A DNA stretch of 64,000 bases, from contig NZ_FNAD01000006.1 in the NCBI RefSeq assembly GCF_900101745.1, forward strand, positions 1 through 64,000, in the 5' to 3' direction. Below, one piece after another: positions 7,090 through 15,681 of the stretch (its first letter is position 1; every line of letters starts with the position of its first letter). Below the pieces are notes generated by a model, which did not search any database, was not told the DNA's origin, and saw only the letters and a program-made list of their open reading frames with translations. The stretch comes from Glycomyces harbinensis. GTDB lineage: Bacteria > Actinomycetota > Actinomycetes > Mycobacteriales > Micromonosporaceae. The position numbers and the translations under genes were made by a program.

Positions 7090-9924
7090 ATGAGTGATCT
7101 CGACCCTCGCCCCGCGTTCCGCGACCCCGGCCTCCCGCGCGAGAAGCGCATCGCCGACCTGCTCTCCCGCCTCACCCTCGACGAGAAGATCGGGCTGCTG
7201 CACCAGTACCACCGCCCCGTCGAACGACTCGGCATGGGGCCGTTCAAGACCGGTACCGAAGCCCTCCACGGGCTCGCCTGGCTCGGCGAGGCCACCGTCT
7301 TCCCGCAGGTGGTCGCACTCGGCGCGACCTGGAACCCCGAACTGGTGGAACGGGTCGGCGCCGCCGTCGCCGACGAGGTCCTCGCCTTCAACCACGACGA
7401 CCCGGTCAAGGTCGGCCGCAACGTCTGGGCCCCCACCGTGAACCCGCTGCGCGACCCCCGCTGGGGCCGCAACGAGGAGGGCTACTCCGAGGACGCGTGG
7501 ATGACCGGCCTCATGGGCGGCGCCTACGCGCGCGGCCTCAAGGGCGACGACGGCACCACCTGGAAGACCGCGCCCACCGTCAAGCACTTCCTCGCGTACG
7601 GCAACGAGGCCGACCGCTGCACCACCTCCTCCAACATGCCTCCCCGCGTCCTGCGCGAGTACGAGTTCGCCGCCCACCGCCCGGCACTGGCGAGCGGCGA
7701 CGCGGTCGCGGTGATGCTGTCCTACAACCTCGTCAACGGCCGCCCCGCGCACGTGACACCCCTGGTCAACACCGAACTGCGCACCTGGACGACCGAAGAG
7801 GTCTTCATCGTCTCGGACGCCTACGCGCCCAACAACCTCGCGCAGCTCCAGGGCTACTTCGAAGACCTCCCGACCGCCTACGCCGCCGCCGTCAAGGCCG
7901 GCCTGGACTCCTTCACCCAGGACGACGACCGCCCCGGCGAGGTCCTCGCCCACATCGAGACCGCCCTGGAGCGCGGCCTCCTCGACGAGACCGACATCGA
8001 CACCGCCGCGCGCCGCAACCTGTTCGTGCGCTTCGGACTCGGCGAGTTCGACCCCGAGGACGCCTACGCGCACATCGGCCGCGAGGTCGTCAACTCCCCG
8101 GAGCACCAGGCCCTCGCCCGCGAGGCCGCCGCGCAGTCGATCACGCTGCTCAAGAACGACGGCATCCTGCCCCTGAAGGCCCCCAAGAAGATCGCCGTCG
8201 TCGGCCCGCTCGCCGACACGCAGATGCAGGACTGGTACTCAGGCACCCTGCCCTACGCCGTCACCGCCCGCGAGGCGCTCGCCGAGCGCGCCGAGGTGAC
8301 CTACTGCGAAGGCGTCGACCGCATCCGCCTGCGCCACAAGACCGGCAACATCACCGCCGGCGCCGACGGGGCCGAACTCACCCTCACCGACACCCAGGGC
8401 GTCGACGCCCAGTTCGACCTCTTCGACTGGGGCGGCTGGTCCTACACGTTCCGGAGCGTCCGGACCGGCAAGTACGTCGACGGGCGCGAGGACGGGACCG
8501 TCGGCGCCGACTCGGTCGGCCCCCACGAGTTCGACGTGCACGAGACCTTCACGATGGTGGAAGTCGAAGGCGGCAAGGTCGCCGTCCAGCAGATCCACAA
8601 GAGCGAGGGCGCCGAGTCCGGCAGGTGGTTCGCCATCGAGAGCGGCCGCGTCATTCTGAGCGACGACCGCTCGCAGGCGGCGGAGTTCGATTTCGATTTC
8701 GTCTCCAAGGGCCGAGAACAGGCCGCAGCGCTGGCCGCCGAGGCCGACGTGGCCGTGGTCGTGGTCGGGGACCACCCGCTCGTGAACGGCCGCGAGACCG
8801 AAGACCGCACCGACCTGAACATGCCCTCGGCCCAGGCATGGCTCCTGGGCACCGTCCTCGCCGCGAATCCGAATACCATTCTGGTCATGTCCTCCTCGTA
8901 CCCGTTCGCCGCCAACTGGGCCGCCAAGCACGTGCCCGCGATGGTGTGGTCGGGGCACGGCGGCCAGGAGTGGGGCAACGCCCTCGCCGCGGTCCTCTAC
9001 GGCGAGCGCGACCCCGAGGGCCGCCTCCCGCAGACCTGGTACACCGACGCCGCCGAGCTGCCCGCGCTGCTCGACTACGACATCGTGGCCTCCGACGCGA
9101 CCTACCTCTACTACCTCGGCCAGCCGCTCTACCCGTTCGGCCACGGCCTCTCCTACGCGGACTTCACGTACGCGAACCTCGCGGTCGACCGCGAGCAGGT
9201 CCGCCCCGGCGAGGAGCTCACCGTTCGCGTCGACGTCACCAACAACGCCGACCGCCCCGGCGTCGAAGTGGTGCAGCTGTACTCGCACCAGTGCGGCTCG
9301 CGTGTCAAGCAGCCGCTGCGCCAGCTCCGGGCCTTCGACAAGGTCCGCCTCGCAGCCGGGGAGACCCGCACGGTCGAGTTCACCGTCGATGTGGACGACT
9401 TCGCCCACTGGGACAACGTGACCGGGCGGACGATCGTCGAGAAGAGCCGCCAGCGCCTCATGGTCGGCCGCTCCTCCGCGAACATCGTGCTCTCGGCCTC
9501 GGTCCGCGTCGACGGCGAGGTCGTCGGCCCCCGCGACCTCTCGCAGCCGCTGCGCGCCACCGCGAACGACGCCTACGCGGGCGTGCTGTGGCGCGACGAG
9601 AACCGCACCGCCGGCGACGTGATCGCCGCCGAGGAGGCGGGCGGCTGGATCATGCTGGGCGACTGCGATTTCGGCCCCGACTACACCACCGTCACCGCCC
9701 GGGTGGCCGGCCAGTCCTCGCAGCTGGTGCTGCGCGTGGACGACCCGCTCGACGGCGATGTGCTCGCCAAGATCGACACGCCGACCACCGGCGGCGTCTA
9801 CGACTACGAGGACGTCACCGTCGACCTCGGCCCCGTCGAGGGCGTCAAGGACCTGTACGTGACCTTCGAGTCCGGCCCGGTCCGCCTCGCGTCGCTCGGC
9901 TTCGCCGCCGGCGGGGAATCCTAG
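7090..9924 (+). CDS. Glycoside hydrolase family 3 with insert and C-terminal binding domain
   Basis: 944 aa, no signal peptide, so cytoplasmic. It should release glucose or xylose from oligosaccharides brought in by the neighbouring importer. The GH3 (alpha/beta)8 domain has the nucleophile Asp243 in FIVSDAY; the second domain has the acid/base motif ETEDRTDL (probable Glu569). An extra segment of about 115 residues (420-537) interrupts the second domain and looks like a beta-trefoil/fascin-like insert (GGWSYTFRSVRTGKYV). A fibronectin-III-like domain (about 705-800) follows, then a beta-rich C-terminal domain of about 130 residues resembling CBM6-type modules. It overlaps the LacI gene start by one base. 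Substrate (beta-glucoside, beta-xyloside or other) is not determined. Confidence 0.9.
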   Translation: MSDLDPRPAFRDPGLPREKRIADLLSRLTLDEKIGLLHQYHRPVERLGMGPFKTGTEALHGLAWLGEATVFPQVVALGATWNPELVERVGAAVADEVLAFNHDDPVKVGRNVWAPTVNPLRDPRWGRNEEGYSEDAWMTGLMGGAYARGLKGDDGTTWKTAPTVKHFLAYGNEADRCTTSSNMPPRVLREYEFAAHRPALASGDAVAVMLSYNLVNGRPAHVTPLVNTELRTWTTEEVFIVSDAYAPNNLAQLQGYFEDLPTAYAAAVKAGLDSFTQDDDRPGEVLAHIETALERGLLDETDIDTAARRNLFVRFGLGEFDPEDAYAHIGREVVNSPEHQALAREAAAQSITLLKNDGILPLKAPKKIAVVGPLADTQMQDWYSGTLPYAVTAREALAERAEVTYCEGVDRIRLRHKTGNITAGADGAELTLTDTQGVDAQFDLFDWGGWSYTFRSVRTGKYVDGREDGTVGADSVGPHEFDVHETFTMVEVEGGKVAVQQIHKSEGAESGRWFAIESGRVILSDDRSQAAEFDFDFVSKGREQAAALAAEADVAVVVVGDHPLVNGRETEDRTDLNMPSAQAWLLGTVLAANPNTILVMSSSYPFAANWAAKHVPAMVWSGHGGQEWGNALAAVLYGERDPEGRLPQTWYTDAAELPALLDYDIVASDATYLYYLGQPLYPFGHGLSYADFTYANLAVDREQVRPGEELTVRVDVTNNADRPGVEVVQLYSHQCGSRVKQPLRQLRAFDKVRLAAGETRTVEFTVDVDDFAHWDNVTGRTIVEKSRQRLMVGRSSANIVLSASVRVDGEVVGPRDLSQPLRATANDAYAGVLWRDENRTAGDVIAAEEAGGWIMLGDCDFGPDYTTVTARVAGQSSQLVLRVDDPLDGDVLAKIDTPTTGGVYDYEDVTVDLGPVEGVKDLYVTFESGPVRLASLGFAAGGES

Positions 9925-10916
9925 TGGCCGGCCCTGGCCGCGGCGTGACCATCGCCGACGTGGCCGCCCGCGCCGGGGTCGCCGCGAGCACCGTCTCCTA
10001 TGTCCTGAGCGGGAAGCGGTCGATCTCCCCGGAGACGGCCGACCGCGTCATGCAGGCCGTGGCCGACCTCGGGTACCACCCGCACGCCGGGGCGCGCTCG
10101 CTCGCCTCCCGGCGCGCGGGGGTCATCGCGATGATGCTGCCGCTGCGCGACGGCATGCACCTGCCGGTGCTCATGCAGTTCGCCTCCGGCGCGGTCACCG
10201 AGGCCCGCCGCCACGACCAGGACGTCCTGCTGATGACCGCCGACGAGGGGCCCGCGGGCCTGGCACGGGTCGCGGCATCGGCCATTGTGGACGGACTTAT
10301 CCTCATGGACGTCGAAGTGCGCGACCCGCGCGTGGAGACCCTGCGGCGCCTGGGACTCCCGAGCGTCCTCATCGGATTCCCGGCCGACGCCGAGGGACTG
10401 ACCTGTGTCGACCTCGACTTCACCGCCGCCGGCAGCGTCTGCGCCGACTACCTCGCCGAGCGCGGGTGCGGGGACATCGCGCTCCTGGGCGCCTCCGAGG
10501 CGGTCTACGCCCGCCGCACCGGCTTCGCCGAGCGCGTCCGCGAGGGCTTCCTCGGCCGCTCCGGCGCCCGCGCCGAGGTCTGGCCCTGCCCGGACGAGCC
10601 GGTCTCGGTGCAGCGCACCGTGAAGGAGCTCCTGGCTGCCAATCCCGCGCTGACGGGTCTGGCCGTCCACAACGAGCCGGCTGTCGGCCACGTCATGCAC
10701 GCCCTGGCCGACGCGGGCAAGCGCGTGGGGGAGGACTTCCACGTGGTCGTCATCGGCCCCGACGAGGTCGCCGAGCGGGTCCACCCGCAGCTGCCCTCGG
10801 TCCTGGTGCCCGCCGAGACCCTCGCGGAGACCGCGGTGCGACACCTCATGCGCAAGCTCGACGGCCTGGACGTCCCCGACTCGACCCTGGTCGAGCCGCA
10901 GCTGACCGTCCGCTGA
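9924..10916 (+). CDS. LacI-family transcriptional regulator
   Basis: 330 aa. The N-terminal HTH (TIADVAARAGVAASTV) and hinge helix region (GARSLASRRAGVIAMM) are followed by a periplasmic-binding-like sensor domain. GTG 9924 is embedded in the GH3 stop (TAGTG), indicating translational coupling; a second GTG seven codons on (9945) is possible. It is co-transcribed with the GH3 gene and probably autoregulates the pair by binding the two TCGAAGCGCTTCGA palindromes. The effector sugar is unknown. Confidence 0.9.
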   Translation: MAGPGRGVTIADVAARAGVAASTVSYVLSGKRSISPETADRVMQAVADLGYHPHAGARSLASRRAGVIAMMLPLRDGMHLPVLMQFASGAVTEARRHDQDVLLMTADEGPAGLARVAASAIVDGLILMDVEVRDPRVETLRRLGLPSVLIGFPADAEGLTCVDLDFTAAGSVCADYLAERGCGDIALLGASEAVYARRTGFAERVREGFLGRSGARAEVWPCPDEPVSVQRTVKELLAANPALTGLAVHNEPAVGHVMHALADAGKRVGEDFHVVVIGPDEVAERVHPQLPSVLVPAETLAETAVRHLMRKLDGLDVPDSTLVEPQLTVR

Positions 10917-10930
10917 GACGGGACGGCGAA

Positions 10931-11002
10931 ACGGCGGCCCGGGGGCGGGAGGCTGAGCTCATTTACAGCTCGCAAGCTTCGCCGAGACCCCGGGACCGCC
11001 GT
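10931..11002. terminator. Bidirectional terminator, LacI / M23 peptidase
   Basis: Arms ACGGCGGCCCGGGG and CCCCGGGACCGCCGT pair with one mismatch around a 43-base loop that contains a smaller GAGCT/AGCTC hairpin. It sits between two convergent genes. There is no clear T-run on either side, as is usual for actinobacterial hairpins. Confidence 0.5.
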
Positions 11003-11032
11003 CTCTCGTAGGAGTGAAGCGGAGTCCGGTCG

Positions 11033-11854
11033 CTAGCCGACCTCGACGCCCTGCTCTTCGAGCCAGGCGAGCGAGTCGACCTTCTCGCCGTCGATGAGCA
11101 CCTCGAAGTGCAGGTGCGGACCGGTCGAGCCGCCGGTGTTCCCCGACAGGATCACGGTGTCGCCCTTCGACAGCTCGTCCCCGACGCTGACGGGGACCTC
11201 GGAGGCGTGCGCGTAGCGCGTCTCGACCCCGTCGCCGTGGTCGACGTAGACCACGTTGCCGTAGCCGCCGGCCTCGAAGCCGACGTACGTCACAGTGCCG
11301 TCGCCCACCACCGGGATCTCGTCGCCCTCGGCGTTGGCGAAGTCGGTCCCGCCGTGCAGCGAGCCGTTCCGCATGCCGTAGTAAGAGGTGATGTCCGCAT
11401 CCGAAGGCGAGGTCCACGGGTTGGCCGCCTCGGCCTCCGCGGCGGCGGCAGCAGCGGCCTCCTCGGCCGCCTGCGCCGCGGCCGCCTCCTCGGCCGCCTG
11501 GGCGGCGGCCGCCTCTTCAGCGGCCTTCTCGGCGGCCTCGGCCTCGGCCTTCACCCGCTCGGCCTCCTCGGCGGCGTACACGGTGGCCATGTCGGCCAGG
11601 ACCGCGTCCACCTTCCAGTCCGCCTGGACCACCGTCTGCTCTTCGACAGTGGACTCCTCGGCGGCCTGCGCGGCGGCCTGCCCCGACAGGGACGCGACCA
11701 CCCAACCGGTGATGATGGCGGCCACCAGGCCCCCGTTGACGAATCGCCAGCTGTGACGTTCGCGACGGATTCGGCGCCTCCGGACGATCGCCCGGAGCCG
11801 GCGGCTGGTCATTTCGTTTCCCGCGGATTCGCGGGTGTCGTCATGTTTGCCCAT
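11033..11854 (-). CDS. M23-family (LytM) metallopeptidase, membrane-anchored
   Basis: 273 aa cell-wall endopeptidase candidate. A very basic N-terminus (RAIVRRRRIRRERHSWR) precedes one TM/signal segment (residues 43-65), then an Ala/Glu-rich coiled coil (about 75-140, with repeats of EEAAAAQAA), then the LytM domain. Zn-ligand motifs are visible: HGGTDF and HLHFEV. Extracytoplasmic after the first helix. Start ATG 11854 is the longest reading; ATG 11812 (MTSRRLRAIV) is also plausible, and neither has a strong ribosome-binding site. It is divergent from the ABC-F gene across a structured intergenic region. Confidence 0.9.
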   Translation of the reverse strand: MGKHDDTRESAGNEMTSRRLRAIVRRRRIRRERHSWRFVNGGLVAAIITGWVVASLSGQAAAQAAEESTVEEQTVVQADWKVDAVLADMATVYAAEEAERVKAEAEAAEKAAEEAAAAQAAEEAAAAQAAEEAAAAAAAEAEAANPWTSPSDADITSYYGMRNGSLHGGTDFANAEGDEIPVVGDGTVTYVGFEAGGYGNVVYVDHGDGVETRYAHASEVPVSVGDELSKGDTVILSGNTGGSTGPHLHFEVLIDGEKVDSLAWLEEQGVEVG

Positions 11855-11929
11855 AGCGCCGGGAAACGTACCCGACCCGAACCCGACAACCGGTCAAAGA
11901 CCTGCGGAAACAACGCCCTAACTGGTCCC

Positions 11930-12035
11930 CTTGCGGCAGAGGTCGGCACCGGGGGGCGGCCGCGCCTCCTCCGAAAGGAGGAGGGAGCTCACCGAGAGTG
12001 AGATCTCCGTCGCGAATGGTGCCTCCGGCTATATC
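11930..12035. promoter_or_regulatory. Structured intergenic segment, possible leader RNA
   Basis: Successive inverted repeats occur between the divergent M23 and ABC-F genes: CCTCCTCC-gaaa-GGAGGAGG at 11967-11986, then CTCAC/GTGAG with extended imperfect arms at about 11987-12007, and GGCACC (11949) paired with GGTGCC (12018). Read on the plus strand it would be a leader of the ABC-F gene; on the minus strand a leader of the peptidase gene. I could not match it to a known riboswitch class. Confidence 0.4.
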
Positions 12036-12131
12036 GGCATGACCGTGACGCACGACGCCGCCTAAACTTGAAAGGTCTGCGGCCGTCGTGTGAGTACCAC
12101 CCTGGCCCGCCATCGCCTGAAGGAGTGCCAC

Positions 12132-13751
12132 ATGATCACCGCTGCCGGTCTCGAGCTGCGCGCAGGTTCGCGCATCCTCCTGTCCGGGGCCGATCTGCGG
12201 ATCCAGCCCGGCGACCGAATCGGCCTCGTCGGACGCAACGGCGCCGGCAAGACCACCACCATGAACGTCCTCGCGGGCCTCACCCAGCCCTACGCGGGCA
12301 GGATCGAGAACAGCGGGCCCTTCGGGTACCTCCCGCAGGACCCGCGCTTCGCCGACCTCACGCAGACCGCTGCCAACCGCGTCCTCTCCGCCCGCGGCCT
12401 CGACCAGCTCCTGGCCGACCTCGCCAAGACCGAGGCCGCACTCGCCGAGGTCGCCGACGACGACAAGCGCGACAAGCTGGTGAACCGCTACTCGCGCCTC
12501 GAAGAGCAGTTCTCCGCCCGCGGCGGCTACCAGGCCGAGTCCGACGCCGCCCGCATCTGCTCCAAGCTGGGCCTCGAGGACCGCATCCTCGCCCAGCCGC
12601 TCTCGACCCTCTCCGGCGGCCAGCGCCGCCGCGTCGAACTCGCCCGCATCCTCTTCTCCGACGACGGCGACGGCATCCTCCTGCTCGACGAGCCCACCAA
12701 CCATCTCGACGCCGACTCCGTCAACTGGCTGCGCGGCTTCCTCGCCGGCCACAAGGGCGGCCTCGTCCTCATCACCCACGACGTCGAACTCCTCGACGAA
12801 GTGGTCAACACGGTGTGGTTCCTCGACCCGACCCGCTCGGTCATCGACATCTACAACCTCGGCTGGAAGGCCTACCAGCGCCAGCGGGCCGAGGACGCCG
12901 AGCGCCGCCGCCGCGAGCGCGCCAACGCCGAGAAGAAGGCCGCCACCCTCACCAGGCAGGCCGCGAAGCTCGGCGCGAAGGCCACCAAGGCCAAGGCCGC
13001 CAAGGGCATGATCCGCCGCGCCGAGGAGATGCTCGACAACCTCGAAGAGGACCTCGTGCAGGAGAAGGTCGCCGACGTGCGCCTCCCCCAGCCCGCGCCC
13101 TGCGGCAAGGTCCCGCTCACCGCCTCCGGCCTGTCGAAGTCCTACGGTTCGCTGGAGATCTTCACCGGCGTCGACCTCGCCATCGACCGCGGCTCGCGCG
13201 TGGTCATCCTCGGCCTCAACGGCGCCGGCAAGACCACGCTGCTGCGGATGCTCGCCGGCACGCTCGAACCCGACACCGGCGAGGTCGAGCCCGGCTACGG
13301 CCTGCGCATCGGCTACTTCGCGCAGGAGCACGACACGCTCGACCACACCGGCACCGTCCTGGAGCAGATGCAGTCGGCCGCCTCGGACTCCGGCGCCGAC
13401 CTGCCCGACTCGGAGCTGCGGAAGATCCTCGGCGCGTTCCTGTTCCCCGGCGACGACGTGCACAAGCCCGTCGGCGTCCTCTCCGGCGGCGAGAAGACCC
13501 GCCTGGCGCTGGCGAGCCTGGTGTCCTCGGGCGCGAACGTGCTGCTGCTCGACGAGCCGACGAACAACCTCGACCCGGCGAGCCGACAGCAGGTGCTCGA
13601 CGCGGTGGACGGCTTCAGCGGTGCGATCGTGATGGTCACGCACGACCCGGGCGCGGTCGAGGCGCTGCGCCCCGAGCGCGCGATCCTGCTCCCCGACGGC
13701 GACGAGGACCTCTGGTCCGACGACCTGATGGAACTCGTCGAACTCGCCTGA
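12132..13751 (+). CDS. ABC-F family ATP-binding protein
   Basis: 539 aa with two ATPase domains and no TM segment: a soluble ribosome-associated ABC-F protein. Domain 1 has Walker A GRNGAGKTT, signature LSGGQRRRVELA and Walker B LLLDEPTNHLD. A charged coiled-coil linker (about 245-320, rich in Lys/Arg/Ala/Glu) precedes domain 2 with GLNGAGKTT, LSGGEKTRLALA and LLLDEPTNNLD. Such proteins act in translation, either as housekeeping factors (EttA/Uup type) or in antibiotic protection; the sequence does not decide which. ATG 12132 has AAGGAG 9 bases upstream. Four 26 bp tandem repeats begin exactly at its stop codon. Confidence 0.92.
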   Translation: MITAAGLELRAGSRILLSGADLRIQPGDRIGLVGRNGAGKTTTMNVLAGLTQPYAGRIENSGPFGYLPQDPRFADLTQTAANRVLSARGLDQLLADLAKTEAALAEVADDDKRDKLVNRYSRLEEQFSARGGYQAESDAARICSKLGLEDRILAQPLSTLSGGQRRRVELARILFSDDGDGILLLDEPTNHLDADSVNWLRGFLAGHKGGLVLITHDVELLDEVVNTVWFLDPTRSVIDIYNLGWKAYQRQRAEDAERRRRERANAEKKAATLTRQAAKLGAKATKAKAAKGMIRRAEEMLDNLEEDLVQEKVADVRLPQPAPCGKVPLTASGLSKSYGSLEIFTGVDLAIDRGSRVVILGLNGAGKTTLLRMLAGTLEPDTGEVEPGYGLRIGYFAQEHDTLDHTGTVLEQMQSAASDSGADLPDSELRKILGAFLFPGDDVHKPVGVLSGGEKTRLALASLVSSGANVLLLDEPTNNLDPASRQQVLDAVDGFSGAIVMVTHDPGAVEALRPERAILLPDGDEDLWSDDLMELVELA

Positions 13752-13853
13752 CGCGAGCGCGGCTCGGAAGGGCCCGACACGAGCGCGGTTCGAACCGGCC
13801 CGACACGAGCGCCGTTCGTACTCACCTGACGCGAGCGCGGCTCGCGGCGGGGC
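13750..13853. repeat. Four 26-bp tandem repeats
   Basis: Units start at 13750, 13776, 13802 and 13828, exactly 26 bases apart, each beginning GACRCGAGCGCSGYTCG. Units 1 and 4 share their first 17 bases and contain a perfect small hairpin CGAGC-gcg-GCTCG; units 2 and 3 vary in the arms. The array starts inside the ABC-F stop codon. It has no open coding role that I can see and may act at the 3' end of the mRNA. Confidence 0.8.
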
Positions 13854-13981
13854 ACGCTTTCGAGTGACATGCCCGCCGCGTGGGCGCGTTCCTGTCGGAC
13901 CCGCGCGGGAGCGTTGGGGCTACCTTTCCCCGGGGTGGGTGGGGGCTAGGGATGGTACGTGGGTAAGCCGATGCTTCCTCG

Positions 13982-15208
13982 TCAGCCCGAGTACATCATC
14001 ACGATCGCCGCACAGGCGCCCGCTCCTGCGGTCACCAGCGGCACCCGCACCGAGCGGTTGCGGTCGGAACCCGCCGTCGCCGCCACGATCAGCCACGGGC
14101 ACAAGGCGATCCACCCGTACTCGGGGTGCTCCGGGTTCGATCCGCTGAGCGGCGCGATCATGAGCGCGAGCACCGGGCCGATCATCAGCGGCCACGCCGT
14201 GCTCGACCCGAACCGCCGCAGGCTCTCGATCACCGCCGGTCCGCACGCCACGCACACCAGCGCGGGCATGATCGCCAGCCACCACAGCTGGCCCGGGTTC
14301 GCCGCGATCTCGCCGATGGCCGCGTTGTAGGTGTCGACGAGGCCGTACGGCCACGAGGAGCCCACGGTCGCGGCCGTCCCCAGGACCGCCAGGGCCGCAC
14401 CGGCCGACACGAGGATCTGCACGGGCCGGCGCCGCACGAAGTACAGGCACAGCAGCGACACGGCGAACCACGCCGCCCCGTACGACAGGAGCGCCGCGAT
14501 GCCGAGCAGGCCGCCCGTCGCCGCCGCGCCCCAGAACGCGTCCCAGCGCCGGACCCGCCGCTCCGATGCCGCCGCGCCGCACGCGAGCACCGCCGCGCAG
14601 GCCGCCGCGGCGATCCCGTCGATCCCCAGGGTCGTCCACGCCGCCCACGGACCCAGGATCAGCACCGGCGACAGCGCGCGAGCCGCGACCGGGCCGGACA
14701 CCGACTTCACCGCGACCAGCGTCAGCGGCACCGTCAGGCACGACAGCGCGATCACCGTGATCGCAAGGCCCGCTTCGGAACCGGTGTAGGACACCAGGAG
14801 CGCGATCGCGCCGCGGGCCCCGGCGGTCGCCGTCGACATCGTCGTGGGGTCCACGTTCGTGTGCAGCGCGGCCGACCACGTGATCGAGGCCAGATAGGAC
14901 ACCACGAGCAGCGCGTTCCACGACATGCGGGCCGCCGCCGGCCGCGAGGCCGCCGCGAGCACCGCCGCGGCCGTCAGCGGCGCGACCACCATGCCGGCGG
15001 TGACGTGCAGGGAGAGGTTCTGCGCGGGCCACCACGGCAGCGTGGCCGGACCGACCACTTCGGAGGTCGAGACCGCCACCGACGCGACGGTGAACGTCGC
15101 CGCGAGCAGCGACAGCCAGATCCCGATGTCGCGCAACCGTTTGTGGCGCAGTCGGGCGGGAGCGAGGGCTTCCACCCCATCGGTGAGAGAAGTCTGCGGT
15201 GCGGTCAC
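13982..15208 (-). CDS. Polytopic membrane protein of unknown function
   Basis: 408 aa. The first ~28 residues are cytoplasmic with basic character (ARLRHKRLRDIG), then about ten to eleven hydrophobic helices run to the C-terminus. The architecture and loop sequences (LHTNVDPTTMST; GSSWPYGLVDTYNAA; GSNPEHPEYGW) resemble GT-C type integral-membrane glycosyltransferases or related polyprenyl-sugar-handling proteins, but no diagnostic acidic motif in the first extracellular loop is evident, so no function is assigned. It is convergent with the ABC-F gene and divergent from the small HTH gene; the 13854-13981 gap shows no other feature. Confidence 0.75.
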   Translation of the reverse strand: MTAPQTSLTDGVEALAPARLRHKRLRDIGIWLSLLAATFTVASVAVSTSEVVGPATLPWWPAQNLSLHVTAGMVVAPLTAAAVLAAASRPAAARMSWNALLVVSYLASITWSAALHTNVDPTTMSTATAGARGAIALLVSYTGSEAGLAITVIALSCLTVPLTLVAVKSVSGPVAARALSPVLILGPWAAWTTLGIDGIAAAACAAVLACGAAASERRVRRWDAFWGAAATGGLLGIAALLSYGAAWFAVSLLCLYFVRRRPVQILVSAGAALAVLGTAATVGSSWPYGLVDTYNAAIGEIAANPGQLWWLAIMPALVCVACGPAVIESLRRFGSSTAWPLMIGPVLALMIAPLSGSNPEHPEYGWIALCPWLIVAATAGSDRNRSVRVPLVTAGAGACAAIVMMYSG

Positions 15209-15312
15209 GTTACGAAACTATCGGGTATCCGACAGAAGCGACCGCCGGGCGAGAAAAGTCCGGCAAACTTCACAACGTTCCTTCATCACCCTCCGTGCTT
15301 AGGAAAGGACAC

Positions 15313-15573
15313 ATGACACCTGAGGTTCCAGCGCAGCGCAGCGCCGATTCGGGCGAAGACCCCGCAACCAGGACCGATCCGAACCGGCAGGTCCGCGGCG
15401 ACGAGCGCCGCGAGCTCACCGAACACGTCACCGCCGCCTACGAGAAAGGGCAGAGCATCAGGGACATCGCCTCCACGATAGGCCGCTCCTACGGCTTCGT
15501 GCACCGGCTCCTGGCCGAGGCCGGAGTCGATTTTCGAACCCGGGGAGGGGCCCGCAAGGGCTCCCGGAAATAA
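15313..15573 (+). CDS. Small helix-turn-helix protein
   Basis: 86 aa. The C-terminal half is an HTH of a type found throughout Actinomycetota: YEKGQSIRDIASTIGRSYGF, followed by VHRLLAEAGVDFRTRGG and a basic tail RKGSRK. The N-terminal 40 residues are acidic and probably disordered. ATG 15313 is preceded by AGGAAAGGA. It stands alone between divergent promoters and the ABC exporter. Targets are unknown; the homologues I recall are annotated only as HTH-domain proteins. Confidence 0.85.
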   Translation: MTPEVPAQRSADSGEDPATRTDPNRQVRGDERRELTEHVTAAYEKGQSIRDIASTIGRSYGFVHRLLAEAGVDFRTRGGARKGSRK

Positions 15574-15681
15574 AAAGGGCGTCACAGGGCGTTCTTCGTC
15601 TCGGAAACGAGATCGAAACAGCCCAAGCCCCACCCCGCACGACGACCGCACTTGGGCGGACACCTGCACACAGGAGGCCCA

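Noticed and set aside
3231-8106. Long minus-strand frames across the binding-protein, ROK and GH3 genes
   Set aside because: They are shadows of the real genes with low-complexity Arg/Gly/Val translations and no domains.
11855-12060. c-di-AMP (ydaO-type) riboswitch upstream of the M23 peptidase
   Set aside because: Context fits, but I could not find the conserved GGGGA-CCA, GGGGTGAA and closing motifs in order on the minus strand.
13750-13853. CRISPR array
   Set aside because: The repeats are directly adjacent without unique spacers; no cas genes are present. The same holds for the repeats at 29066.
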